Assembly (NCBI RefSeq): GCF_029962835.1
Contig: NC_080590.1
Location: 69,961,501-70,025,500 of the forward strand
Length of the DNA stretch: 64,000 bases
DNA from: Magnolia sinica
Taxonomy: Eukaryota; Streptophyta; Magnoliopsida; Magnoliales; Magnoliaceae
Direction: 5' to 3'
Position numbers and translations under genes: made by a program. Below the pieces are notes generated by a model that was given only the letters and a program-made list of their open reading frames with translations, was not told the origin of the DNA and made no database searches. This document shows, piece after piece, positions 44,661 through 55,809 of the stretch; positions within the stretch are counted from its first letter, which is position 1, and every line of letters begins with the position of its first letter.

Positions 44661-45842
44661 ATGCCTAAGTAGGTCTGTGACAACACTCAACTTTTTTTGA
44701 GTGAAGGAGGATTAATTGAAGGGTTATCTATCCATCACAGGATTAGACACAACTTGAGATCCTCAGAGTTAATTGAGGTTATGGCTGCCAATCAACCAAG
44801 AAGACAATCTCAACCTAGGGTTGAGGAAGTCCAGGATGAGAATGAGGTGCATCAAGCACCCCCGCCTTGTACTTTACGAGATAACTTACAACCGGCGGGG
44901 GTGAGCACCGCTTCTTGTGTGATTTTTTCAAGAAACGCCGGAAACATGGATATAGGGCCCAGAGTGATCCAACTCCTTCCAAAGTTCCTTGGACTTGAAT
45001 CTGAAAGTCCATACCAGCACTTATAAGAGTTTGATGAGATTGTAGCCACTTTATACTTTCCTAACATGTCTGAGGACACGGTTTGATTAAAACTCTTTCC
45101 TTTCTCCTTGAAAGAGAAAGCTAAGACATGGTTACACTTACTACATCCGTGATCTATTGGAATATGGAATGACATGATGAAGGAGTTCATAAAAAAATTC
45201 TTTCCATACCATAAGACGAACACCATTAGGAAGTCGATCATGAACTTTGCCCAAAAGGAAGATGAAACATTCTTCCAATGTTGGGAGCGGTTCAAGGATC
45301 TCGTTAGTTCATGCCCACAACACGGTTTTGAAATGTGACGCATAACAACTTTCTTCTATGATGGACTAATATCTTCCATGCACCAATTCGTTGAAACGAT
45401 GTGCAATGGGGAATTTATGAACAAAAATGTCGATGAGGTGTGGGATTACTTTGACAAACTCACTGAAACCACACAATCATGGGACATCACCCCAAAACCT
45501 AACACCACATCTAAGCATACTCAAGCAAGGGAGAGAATTGGGATATACTTGCTGAAAGAGGATGATGATATAAATGCTAAAGTGGCCAGTCTCGCAAGGA
45601 AGGTCGAGGCCATGAAACTTAAGAAGGATAAGGATAAGGAAACTGTTTGCGGTATTTGTACTTGTAACATTCACACAACTGAAAATTGCCCAACAATATT
45701 TACTTTTCAAGAGGTACTAAATGAGCAATCTAATGCTGTAAATAGTTACCAAAGACCTTTCAGTGGACCCCTCTTTAACACTCCAAAGCAAATCGATTAC
45801 ACCATTCCCCCAATGGTTGATAACACCAAAATCTCTCTCTAA
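44661..45842 (+). pseudogene. gag: G2 gag (Athila type), broken
   Basis: The ATG at 44661 is aligned with G1 1935; codon 4 is TAG (TGG in G1). The frame is then readable with stops at about 45024, 45085, 45151 and 45337. Capsid text is the same as in G1 (FIKKFFPYHKTNT, FFQCWERFKDLVSSCPQHG). The CX2CX4HX4C knuckle at 45648-45689 is intact. The Asn/Trp/Gln-rich tail of G1 (about 430 bases, 3060-3500) is missing between about 45760 and 45790, so G2 joins the knuckle region nearly directly to the gag-pol linker. Confidence 0.86.
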
Positions 45843-46641
45843 CTCTTAGGACATTCTAGAGGTGTTGAAACAAGTGAAGGTCATTATTCCTCTACTTGAT
45901 GTCATAAAATAAATACCTTTATATGTCAAATTTCTGAAAGACTTGTGTATGACCAAAAGATGGCGGAATATTTAAAAGAAAATCTTTTTAACTGAAACAG
46001 TGAGTGCCATCCTAAATCAAGATGTGCCATAGAACTACAAAGATCCCAGTAGCCCAACCATTTCTTGTATAATTGGGAATTACCGCATCAAGCATGCACT
46101 TCTTGATTTAGGAGCGAGCGTAAATCTGATTCCTTACTCAGTCTACGAATAACTAGGGTTGGGTGAATTGAAACCCACTCGAACCACATTACAACTTGCT
46201 GATCGCTCAGTTCGTGTACCGAGAGGGATAATTGAGGATGTTTTGGTCAAGGTTGATAAATTCTACTATATAGTAGATTTTATCATCTTGGATACTCAAC
46301 CCATTATGGACATGAGCACTCAAATTCCTGTTATTCTTGGTTGCCCATTCCTTGCCACTTCAAACACAATCATTAATTGTAGGAATGGAGTCATGCATAT
46401 GTCTTTCAAAAATATGACATTGGAGTTGAATATCTTTTTCAATACGGGTAAACAGTTAGAGGATGATGACGATTTTCATGAGATTAACATGATTGACTCT
46501 TTCGTGGAAGATAAAACACTTTTGACCTTATCCTCTGACCCTCTAGAGACGTGCTTGGCCCACTCCCATGATTTTAAGGATGATATGATTAGGGAGATGG
46601 GAACCATGCTAAATACCGTGTCGGTACTTGAAGTTAACTAG
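45843..46641 (+). pseudogene. pol: G2 protease and acidic linker
   Basis: Retropepsin with DLGAS at 46105-46119, one stop soon after (46150), then an open stretch 46159-46641 through LGCPFLATSNTIINCRNGVM and an Asp-rich linker. It shows how the G1 protease was before S1: G2 passes uninterrupted through the site. A frameshift at about 46690 separates it from RT. Confidence 0.87.
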
Positions 46642-47804
46642 TGCAGGCCACAATTCGAAGAATTACCCCAAACTAATGTAGTGCTTCTACCTCTAACCTC
46701 AAGGCACCGAAGCTTGACCTAAAACCTTTGCCCTCTGATTTAAAATATGTCTATTTAGGTCAAGATGAGAGATACTTGGTGGTAATTTCTTCCCACCTTG
46801 AGCAAGAACAAGAGAGTATGCTCATTTCTACTCTCATTGAGCATAAGAGAGCCCTTGGATGGTCAATTGCAGACCTCAAGGGAATTGATCCTTCGATTTG
46901 TACTCACTGTATATATCTAGAGGATAATGCAAAGACCTCCCAACAACCATAACGTAGATTAAATCCAAACATGAAGGAAGTGGTTAAGGCTCTTCTTAAG
47001 CTATTAGATGTAGGTATCATATACCCAATATCCGATAGCCAATGGGTGAGTCCAACTCAGGTGGTTCCCAAGAAGTCTGGAATCACCATCGTAGCCAATG
47101 CCAATAATAAACTCGTGCCAACTAGGATTACTACTGGTTGGAGAATGTTCATTGACTATAGGAAGTTGAATACCGTCACGAGGAAGGACCACTTCTCTTT
47201 GCCTTTCATTGATGAAATCTTGGAAAGGCTAGCTAGTCACTCATATTATTACTTCCTCGATGGTTATTCATGCTATAATTAGATCAAGATAACCCTTGAA
47301 GATTAGGAAAAGACTACATTTATATGTCCTTATGGTACTTTTGCTTACCGAAGGATTCCATTCGGGCTATGTAATGCCCCCGCCACTTTTCAGTGATGCA
47401 TGCTGAATATTTTTTCTGATATGGTGGGGCAATATTTAGAGGTCTTCATGGATGACTTCTCAGTCTTTGGTCCATCCTTTAGCAAATGTTTGAAAATTTT
47501 GAAAAATGTGCTAAAGTAATGTGAGGAAAAGAACTTGGTACTGAATTGGAAAAAGTGCCACTTCATGGTTCGTAAGGGAATTGTCCTTGGACACATCATA
47601 TCATCGAAGGTAATTGAGGTAGATAAGGTTAAAATTGATCTTATCTCTAACCTACCTCCACCCAAGTACATACAAGATGTACGATCCTCCCTAGGACACG
47701 CCGGGTTTTACAGAAGATTCATAAATGACTTTAATCACCTCCGTCATCCTCTATATAATCTACTTCAAAAGGATGCACCATATGATTGGACTGAGCAATG
47801 CTAA
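46642..47804 (+). pseudogene. pol: G2 reverse transcriptase
   Basis: From 46728 one frame runs to 47804. Landmarks: GIIYPISDSQWVSPTQVVPKKS (as read near 47010-47075), FIDYRKLN (about 47149), PYGTFAYRRIPFGLCNAP (about 47330), catalytic FMDD at 47445-47456, then HAGFYRRFINDF. Stops at 46950, 47281, 47305, 47394 and 47518. FMDD rather than YVDD is usual for Athila. Confidence 0.88.
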
Positions 47805-48379
47805 GAAGCTTTTACTAAGCTCAAGGGCATGTTAACCACTGCACTTATATGCAGCCACCCGACTGGAGCCTTCCTTTTGAACTTATGTGCGACACATCTG
47901 ACTATGCTCTTGGGGCAGTTTTAGGACAAAGAAAAGAAAAGAAACCTTACATTTTTCATTATATAAGTAGAACTCTAAATCCTACCCAAGTGAACTACTC
48001 TACTACAGAAAAGGAACTCTTAGCCATAGTGTTCGCTTTGGACAAATTTAGGTCCTACTTGATTGGATCCAATGTCATTATTTACACAGATCATGCGGCA
48101 CTTAAGTATCTTCTTTCTAAGAATGATGCTAAGCCCCGCCTAATAAGATGGATCATCTTACTCCAAGAATTTGATTTGGAAATAAAAGATAAAAAGGGAG
48201 TAAAGAACGTAGTGGCTGACCATCTTTCCCACCTTAATCTCTCTGATTCCCTTGAGATGACACATATAAATAACATGTTCCCCAGTGAACAATTGTTCAA
48301 AGTCTCCCATTCACCTTGGTTTGTTGATATTGCTAATTATCTTGCCACCGGTTTCATGCTAACACATTGGACTGTGTAA
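47805..48379 (+). pseudogene. pol: G2 RNase H
   Basis: A frameshift near 47845 leads into an open stretch of 176 codons: [16 protein letters not shown] (about 47883), [36 protein letters not shown] (about 48082-48140), then [10 protein letters not shown], which is the start of the integrase linker. All acidic residues of the RNase H site appear present. Ends at TAA 48377. Confidence 0.87.
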
Positions 48380-48649
48380 GATAAGAAAAAATTCTTCACC
48401 GAGGTTCGTAAGTTCTTCTGGGATGATCCGTATTTGTTTAAATATTGCCCAGACCAAATCTTAAGGAGATGTGTGCCAAACATGAACACCAAAGTGTCAT
48501 CTCCTTCTATCACTCTCAGGCCTGTGGTGGTCACTTTTCTACTAAAAAGACTACGACCAAAATTCTGTAGTGTAGCTTTTATTGGCCCACTATGTTCAAG
48601 GATACTCATGAGTTTTGCAAAGCTTGTGAGCATTTTCAGAAATTGGGAG
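48380..48649 (+). pseudogene. pol: G2 integrase N-terminus, cut by T
   Basis: Integrase zinc domain in two frames: [14 protein letters not shown] (about 48520-48560) for the His half and [14 protein letters not shown] (48605-48649) for CX2C. T is inserted right after the zinc finger. The right half starts at 58034, in the frame expected when one copy of the 5-bp duplication is counted. Confidence 0.83.
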
Positions 48650-49324
48650 TGTTGAGGTCAAAATCTGGACCTCCCTCCACTCAATGCTGCGAGCCTCGAA
48701 CAGGCCTTGGTCCTACACAGAAAGGTGAGCAAAGGAGACCCTGGCTTAAACAGGGGACCCTTCGATGCCTAAGTCAGGCCGAATCTAGGTCTAAGTCACA
48801 TAATATAGAGAGAGGGTGCAAGATCTTGCGTACTTGTTGTGGAGGGGTTCCCTGGTATTTATACCTGTGGGTAAAGAAGATCGCGTCCGTTAATCTCAGC
48901 ACGATTTACTCAATCATGTAGATATTGTAACATGGAGATATTATCTGTAATCTTTGGGTCATGTAGCATATCATGTCTTAAGGGCACGTATCCCTAGGTG
49001 AGATCTTCGGCCACGTCCGTATTTATGTTAGCCTCTGGACTCAACACTTGGAGTGTCCTCACCCGGGCTCAGCCTCATCTTGTCCAGACCCAAGGCTAAG
49101 TACTAGTGTTTGGAGTCATTCGAATAATTTACCTCAGACTCAGATGTACGCATAGCTCAGCTGTTTCACTAACGTGAATTATTGAACAAGGATCATAGCT
49201 CAGAGTCATGATTCACCAGTAGCGGACTCGGCCACATTGAACCTTCACAGCCTCCTGAGGTCTTCCATCTGATCTTCGAGCTCTATAATAAACTTGATTT
49301 GTCAGATTAGATTTCCCCATAATA
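48650..49324 (-). repeat. T 3' LTR
   Basis: 675 bp, collinear with 57353-58028. On the element strand TATAAATACC is at 48864-48855. A purine run (minus strand, 49342-49325) next to it serves as PPT. Confidence 0.9.
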
Positions 49325-49754
49325 GAAGCCCCCTACTCTCTTGGTCCGAGCTCGGACTTAGAGAGTAAATGCCTGGGAAACGAGATGATGCCTCCATATC
49401 TCTGCTCATGATGTGGCTTAGGATGATCAGAGTGCAATTACTGCAATGTCTATACTTTGGGTTACGCATACTTGTGTGGCGGCCGTAACCCTTTTGACTT
49501 CAACCTCTGGACGAGGGACGCGTGGCGACAGTTATGATTCACGATCGGCGGAGTGAAGGAGATGGTGCCACGTGCCCATGGGGAGGCGAGAGGCCGCCTA
49601 CACCATAAATAACATTTAATACTGAGATGACTCTGCCCTCAGAATGCAGAATCAGATGTATCGTCTTTCTTCACATGTCCTTAGGTATTAGCGCTGAGGC
49701 GCCTCAGCTTCAGGGACAGTTACCCGCAATGATGGCGTTGAGTAATGGAGGGGT

Positions 49755-49762
49755 TATATAAA
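49755..49762 (+). promoter_or_regulatory. Core promoter of the T antisense gene
   Basis: TATATAAA followed by a pyrimidine-rich CTCTCGCTCTCTTGC stretch (49795-49815), a typical plant start-site environment, about 250 bases upstream of the ATG at 50009. It points opposite to the T genes. Confidence 0.65.
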
Positions 49763-50008
49763 CCCCTCCCATTCTCATTCATACACTTTTTTTACATCTC
49801 TCGCTCTCTTGCTTTCAATTTCCCTTACTTCTTCCTTTCAAATCGCCCTCTGCCAGAAAAAGGATTTTTGTCACCAGATAAAGGGTTTCCGACAATCAGA
49901 GAAGGGATTTTATTGGGAGGAAGCTGCTGGAGTTAGGAAGATTTCTGCCGGAGAAAATCACCTGCAATGCTGTCAGTCTTCCATCACTTAAGACTTTTTC
50001 CTTACACA

Positions 50009-52628
50009 ATGTCAAGCAATTCTGATGAAGTAGAAGAGGTCCGAGGAGCTGGTTTTGACTTCGGACCAGAGACCATCATCTTAAGGCCCAAAGACTCCGA
50101 AGGCCCTTTTGAGGCCATACTAGTTGGCATCTCGGCCCAGGGAACCGCGGGTCAAAGGGCCAAAGGCCGTGGCAAGAGGCCGAAGAGGGCTCTCAGAGAT
50201 CCCGTAGGGCGGTTGAAGGCAGGCCAGTCGGGAGGCAGGCCGAAGTCGTTGGTCCCTGAGGGCTCGATCCTGGACGAGTCATAGATGGCCCAACTCCGTG
50301 AAGACTATCAGATTCCTGACTTGGTGTGCATCCGAGCCCCTACCCCCATGGACCAAGCGGGCCTTCTTGTCGAGGGGGAGATCGCCATCTTTACCAGTGC
50401 CCTCCACTACGGGCTTCAATTCCCCATCCATCCATTCGTGCACGAGTTGACCGCACGGTTAGGAGTGGTGCCCGGCTAGCTGGTCCCGAACGCCTGGAGG
50501 ATCCTTGTCTCCACCTTTATTCTCTGGCATCAGGTGAAGATCCATAGGTTGACACCGGACGAGTTCTTATTTTTGTACATGGCTAAGTACGACAGCTTAG
50601 AGCCAGCCTGGTACTACTTCTCGGCTAGGCCTCCATGCATCCTAGGTTTGGTAACCCAACTTCCTACTTCTAACAAGGACTAGAAAGGGATGTGGTTTTG
50701 AGCCTCCAGGGAATGGGAGGCCCTTGCCTCTGAGTTAGACGGACTGAGGGTTCGGGTCCCCAATAAATTTGCTAACCCAAGTCGGGCACTTATTCTCATC
50801 ACACTATATGCTTGATTTGTCCTTCTGTGTTTTAACTCGAGTTCTACCTCTGCTTGCAATTTAGCCGAAAGGGGCCCCAGACCTCTCTCCTCTCCAACAA
50901 CAGGAGGTCGCTCGAGCTAGATTGCTCGCTGAGGACCAACGCGTCTAGTTCGAACTCATCAATGGGGAGAACCTAGTGCTGTCTGACTTATTTAGACTCT
51001 AGCCCACTCTCTTTGCTTTGGGTAAGCGGGGTAAGGGTCCTTGGAGATTGTTTACTGACATTCAGTAGATTTTATTTTGGCTAATTTCCTTCTTTTTTGG
51101 GCAGGAATGGAGACAGGCGGCTTGAAGAGGAAGCAGCTAGTTGTTCCACATCCTCCGATGGACGTTGTTCTCTTATCCGAGCCGATGACAAAAGTGACGT
51201 CGAATAAGAGAAAGACTTCTAAGGCTGAGCCTGTTCTGGCTGCAGGCACGACCTTCTCTGCTCCCGGGGCTGAACCTTTTCTGGCTATAACAATAACCTT
51301 TCCAGCCGAAGTCGTGCCTGCCCTAGCCCCAGATGAAGCCGTACCTGCCACAGTCCCAACCGATGACGTTCCTGCCACTACCTCGACCCCTGCTCCCAAA
51401 GTACGAGCCCCCGAGGTCCCCGTCAGAGTCGAGACTATCACCATCTCGACGCCGACTCCATAAGAGGAAGCCGTTGAGGTTCCACCTTTAGTCCTTGCGG
51501 GTTCCACCGAGATAGGGAGAGAGGTGATCGGGGAGACTCCTGATGCTGACGTCCTCGCACGATCTGTAGCCCACTGCACTGCTGCTGAGGCTGAGCTCTT
51601 AGCCGGCTAAACTAATGCCCTGGTCGGATACACCACCATGCCCGAGGTGGCTGCCCAAGCTTCTGTAGCTAGTGGGGTTAGAGGAGCTTCCGAGCCAACT
51701 ACTCTAAAGACTCTGCCTCCTGCTTACCACATAGCTTTGTTAAAGCCTTGGGTGGCCAAGCATGTGCCAGAATCGAGGATAGCCGACACCCTCTCCCGAA
51801 GCTGCATCAAGTTCATGAATGACTATGTAACGGTCTGTTACTAGTCGCTGCCGATGATGGTAGAAGTGAAGGAGAGGCTGAAGGAGATGGACCGGCTCAA
51901 AGTAGAAAGAACTGAGCTTAAGGGGCAGAATGCTGAGCTTGAGGGGCAGGGGGTCGAGCTCAAGAAACTTTTGGAGGCCTTGACTGTGGAGTAAAAGGAG
52001 CTGCAGAGGAATGTTGACGAGGCCGAACTAGGGAGTTGGTGCTCCAGGGCGAGGTCAATCAACTCCAAGCTCACTTAGATGTGGCTGATCCCAAAATCAT
52101 GCGCCTTAGGGAGGCTATCGCGAGCATGGAGGCCTCAGTCACAGAAGTGGAGTCGGTGAACATGCAGCTGGAGGAAGACCTCAAGAGAAAGGAGGGAAAA
52201 ATTGATAAGGGGTTGGTTCAGCAGTGAAACATTCTCGAGGCCGCGGCAGCTGCAGAACAGGAGAGGCTGCGTGGGGGCTCAAGGCTTAGGCAGCCTTACA
52301 AGTTTCTATGGTAGTGTAAGCATACAAGGAGTCATCAGAGAGGATCAGGGAGTTGGATAGATTGTATCTCTTTGGCTACCACACCAGCTTCGACACTTGT
52401 CTTTCTGAGGTCCGAAAGTTTTATCCAGACATTGACCTTGACACTCTTACTGCAGACAAGGCAAAGGACGCTAGTGCTGCTATAGCTGAGGAACTCGTGC
52501 ACCCCCTGCTGCTGATGCCGCTTCTAACACTCAGCCCCCTGGCTCAGTGGCTAGTCCCTCTGTTTAGAGGGAATGAGATACTTCCCCCCCTTTTTTGGAT
52601 GATAATTTTGTGGATGATTATTTTTTAA
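50009..52628 (+). pseudogene. Antisense accessory gene of T (Transposase_28-like, spliced)
   Basis: Reads against the sense genes of T. Exon 1 from the ATG at 50009: an acidic start (SSNSDEVEEV), then a globular domain (50285-50680) with LREDYQIP, FPIHPFVHELTARLGVVPG, LVPNAWRI and WYYFSARP, the wording of the Pfam putative gypsy type transposon family. Stops at 50282, 50477, 50678 and 50693 fit CAG or TGG changes. Exon 2 (about 50865-51021) reads PLQQQEVARARLLAEDQRV. An 83-base GTAAG...GCAG intron (51022-51104) joins it in frame to a Pro/Ala/Val-rich exon (51105-51840). A long coiled coil follows (51850-52230, MDRLKVERTELK, LEEDLKRKEG), then FYPDIDLDTL near the end. The first intron (somewhere 50780-50864) is not well defined. 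Function unknown; not an enzyme I can recognise. Confidence 0.7.
51022..51104 (+). other. Intron in the T antisense gene
   Basis: Donor G|GTAAGCG, T-rich acceptor TTTTTTGGGCAG|GA. Length 83. The joined frame reads FALG then METGG without a break, while the intron has stops in this frame. Confidence 0.7.
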
Positions 52629-53020
52629 TCTTTTATTCCTTGGTCGAGGGTGTAGTTACATGTGTTGGTTGCTGCATGATGATTTGTTGATATTTAAGGA
52701 CTAGCCCCTTGAGGGGTCAAACCCCCATGAATGACACCTGACCCTTAGTTATTTTTACAGATCTTTTATCATATGATGAGCCGACCCCTTCCTTAAGGGA
52801 TCGGTTCACCTACGGGTTTTTTCTCTACACATGAGAAGACCCCTTTGTAGATTTTCATGGATTAACGAGCCAACCCCTTCTCTAAGGGATCAGTCTGTTG
52901 AGCTCGTCTCTGCTTATGAGAGGCAACTCTTTTTATTTGTAGATAGACCGTACAAGTGGACCATGTAGAATGAGACTTTTATTAAGAGCCTTAAAAGGCT
53001 AGTAGCTCCTAGCTATACAT
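52629..53020. other. Spacer between T antisense gene and integrase end
   Basis: No ORF. Holds two copies of a CCCCTTCYYTAAGGGATC block (about 52787 and 52876) that can fold on itself, near where two convergent transcripts would end. Confidence 0.5.
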
Positions 53021-54260
53021 TTATTGAAAGCCTCTGATGGCAGGTAGATTCTCATGGATAGTAGATCTTCGGGTGCTCAACATTCCAGGGGTGGGGGAGC
53101 TGATGCCTTTCGAGATCTTCCAAGTGGTAAGAGCCCAGTTTAGTTGATCTGACCTCACAATAAGGCCCTTCCCAGTTTGGTTCGAGTGTCCCAGCCCCCG
53201 GCTCTGCTGTATTCTAGAAGACGCAGCGGAGGACCAGGTCCCCTGGCCGAACCGCCTCGCTTTGACCCTGGAATTGTAGAACCATGCCACCTGTTGATGC
53301 CGAGTGGTGACTCGGAGTCTGGTGATATCTCTGGTTTCCTCGAGCAGGTCGAGGTTTACAGCAATCTACTTGGCATTCTGATCCTCCTGGTAACTTCTGA
53401 CCCGAGCTGTCGGGAGGCTGATCTTGACTTGGACGATTGCCTTTGAGTCATAAGATAGCAAAAATGGGGTCTCCCCAGTAGATGATTGAGCTGTAGTTGT
53501 GTAGGCCCAAAGCATGAATGGGAGCTCCTCTACCCAGTGGCCTTTCACTTTTTCTAACTTAGTCTTGAGATGGTGCTTGATGACCTTGTTTACAGCTTCG
53601 ACCTGTCCATTGGACTGTAGGTGCAGAGGCAAAGAGTATGTATTTGAGATGCCGAGCCCCCTGCATATGCCTCAGAACCTGTCATTATCAAACTACTTCC
53701 CGTTGTTAGAGACGATGGTGCTTGGGATTCCAAATCAACAGATGATATTCTTTCAAACAAAGTCGATCACCTTCTATTCTGTAATCTTTGCCACTGGTTC
53801 AGCCTCGGCCCATTTGGTGAAATAGTCGACCACTACGATAACGAACTTAACATGCCCTTTCCTAGTGGGCAGAGGTCCAATGATGTCAATTTCCCACTGA
53901 GCAAATGGTCATGGTTCGCTCATAGGGGTCATCTCTTTCGCAAGCTACCTCGGTACGGCAGCAAATCTTTGACACTTGTCACATCTCTGGACGTAGTTTT
54001 TGGAGTCTTCCAAAATGGTTGGCCAAAAATACCCCTGACGGAGTATCTTCAGAGCTAAGGCGCGACAGCCAGAGTGGTTTTTGCAGATTCCCTCCTCAAT
54101 TTCTTGAATTACATAGTCTGCTTCATTAAGTCGGAGGCACTTGAGGTAGGGTTGTGAATGCCCTGTCTTGTATAGGACCCCATCCAAGACTATGTATTGT
54201 GCAGCTCTGATCTTCAGGCATCGAGCCTCTAATCTGTCTTAGGGAGCCTTACCAGATGTG
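53021..54260 (-). pseudogene. pol: T integrase
   Basis: From 54187: GCRALALKILRQGYFWPT and CDKCQRFA (zinc domain), WEIDIIGPLPTRKG (about 53890, D1), a D2 region read as VSNNGK (about 53715, Asp to Asn), and SNGQVEAVNKVIKHHL (53614, Glu present). The C-terminal part (53290-53021) is shifted in frame. Stops at about 53942, 53825, 53813, 53703, 53676 and 53363. Confidence 0.83.
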
Positions 54261-54438
54261 AGGTAGTTGTAGATTAAATCCATCCAACTCGGAGTGGTCT
54301 CCACTGGATTGACCACTGCCTGATCAGTCCGGTCGATGCTTAGACTATCCAAAAACTCTATAGGGATGATCCAGAGAATCTTTCCTTCAGCGGCTAAGGC
54401 TAACTTTGTAAGATCGTCAACCCAAGAGTTCTCCGTCC

Positions 54439-54981
54439 TCAGAATCTGAGTGATGATGCAGCTAAAAAACCTTCCATCAACTTCCTAGCCTCAACCAGAT
54501 AAGACACCATCCTTGCCTCCTTGGCCTCATACTCGGTGGAGATGTGGTTTATGACAAGTTGAGAGTCGCACTGTACCTCGAGAGATTGAACCCCCAGACT
54601 GGCTGCCAGTCTGAGTCCGGCCATGCTATCCACCAGCTGATCAATCTGAGGCAGGGGGAAGTTATCTTTAGGGCATGCCTTGTTCAGGTCCGAGTAGTCT
54701 ACACAGACTCGCCACTTCCCGTTGGCTTTCTTCACAAGGACCACATTAGCGATCCAGTCTGGATAATGTACCTCCTCGATGAATCCGACCCTGAGAAGTT
54801 TTGACACTACATCTACTATGGCCGAGTACCTCTCGGAGTCGAATGCTCTCCTCTTCTGTTTCACTAGCCTGTGATCCGGATCCACATTCAGCCTGTTGAC
54901 CATAACATCGGGGGAAATCCCCAGCATATCTTCGTGCGACCATGCGAAGACGTCCTTATGTTGCTGTAAGTAAGTTAGCAT
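54439..54981 (-). pseudogene. pol: T RT fragment fused to the second RNase H
   Basis: An open stretch of 180 codons. Codons 1-116 are the RT fingers and first palm part (DVFAWSHEDMLGI, WIANVVLVKKANGKWRVCVDY, DLNKACPKDNFPLPQIDQLVD). At about 54635 the text jumps to LRLAASLGVQSLEVQCDSQLV and EYEAKEARMVSYL, which belongs to the archaeal-type RNase H special to Tat elements. The RT catalytic YVDD region, thumb and ordinary RNase H are absent, so an internal deletion has joined two distant parts in frame. Stops resume after 54439. Confidence 0.82.
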
Positions 54982-55275
54982 CTGAGGCCTCTACTCAGAA
55001 TTTAGTGATGATCCAAGCTGAATAATTCTGCTCGGGTCGGCTTCCTAAAGTGGGATGGTCACTAAGTCCTCTGTGGAGGAGTCTTCTGTAGGAGCTCTAG
55101 GGTTAAGGACGTTCACGGTGAGGGCTTGTTTCACCGAACCCTTCCTTACGACCATGGAATAACACCTCCGAGCCTCGCGCTGATCACCTCAGAGGTATCC
55201 GACTCCTCCCTCTGCAAGGAACTTAATCATAAGATGGTAGGTGGACATGACCGCCCTCATCGTGTTAAGGGAAGG

Positions 55276-55809
55276 TCAGCCCAGTATCACATTGTATACT
55301 GACGACACGTTTATGACAAGGAAGTTTACCGGAAGTGTGACTTGATGCTGCCCTTCCCCTACTGTCACGAGGAGGGAGCTGGCTCCCTCAGAGATCAACT
55401 TATCTTCGAAAAAGTCGTGTAGGGGGATCTTTACGGGTCGGAGGCGTGACTTGTCGATCCCCATTCTTTTAAACGCCTCAGAGTATATGATGTTGACCGA
55501 GCATCTGGTATCGACTAGGATGCGGTAAACCTTGCGGTTAGCTATAGTCATAGCCACCACAAGGGCATCATCATGAGGATGCTGAATTCCATGTGTGTCA
55601 TCTTCTGTGAAGGTTAAGCTGCAGGGGTTTACTCGAAGCTCTTTCCTCGGCCTTTCAACCAAGTGGACGTAATGCTTGAGATCTAAGCTTCGAGAATAGG
55701 CTTTGCGAGCCCTATTCGAATCACCTCCTCCAAATGAATCGCTATAGATCGTGCAGATTTCTGTAGGCCCTTTCACAGTCTTGCTCGGTTGCACTTCTCT
55801 TCGAGTCAA
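55276..55809 (-). pseudogene. pol: T protease
   Basis: Open for 177 codons. The active site at 55512-55501 reads LVDTRCSVNIIY: Gly of DTG is Arg, so catalysis should be lost. HDDALVVAMTIANRKVYRILVD leads in, and LPVNFLVINVSSVYNVILG is the C-terminal flap-to-helix region typical of Tat proteases. It ends in a TAG where GRP or GQP would be expected. Linker to RT at 54985-55275. Confidence 0.85.

Noticed and set aside
44815-45343. Minus-strand ORFs of 65 and 163 codons over G2 gag
   Set aside because: Antisense shadows of the conserved gag frame; G1 shows a matching shadow at 2168-2476.
51052-51579. 175-codon ORF on the minus strand
   Set aside because: Complement of the Pro/Ala/Val-rich exon of the T antisense gene; composition is Ser/Gly/Thr-rich without domain pattern and it is a shadow.
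54544-54804. Plus-strand 86-codon ORF over the T RT fragment
   Set aside because: Antisense of the RT/RNase H fusion; no own motif.
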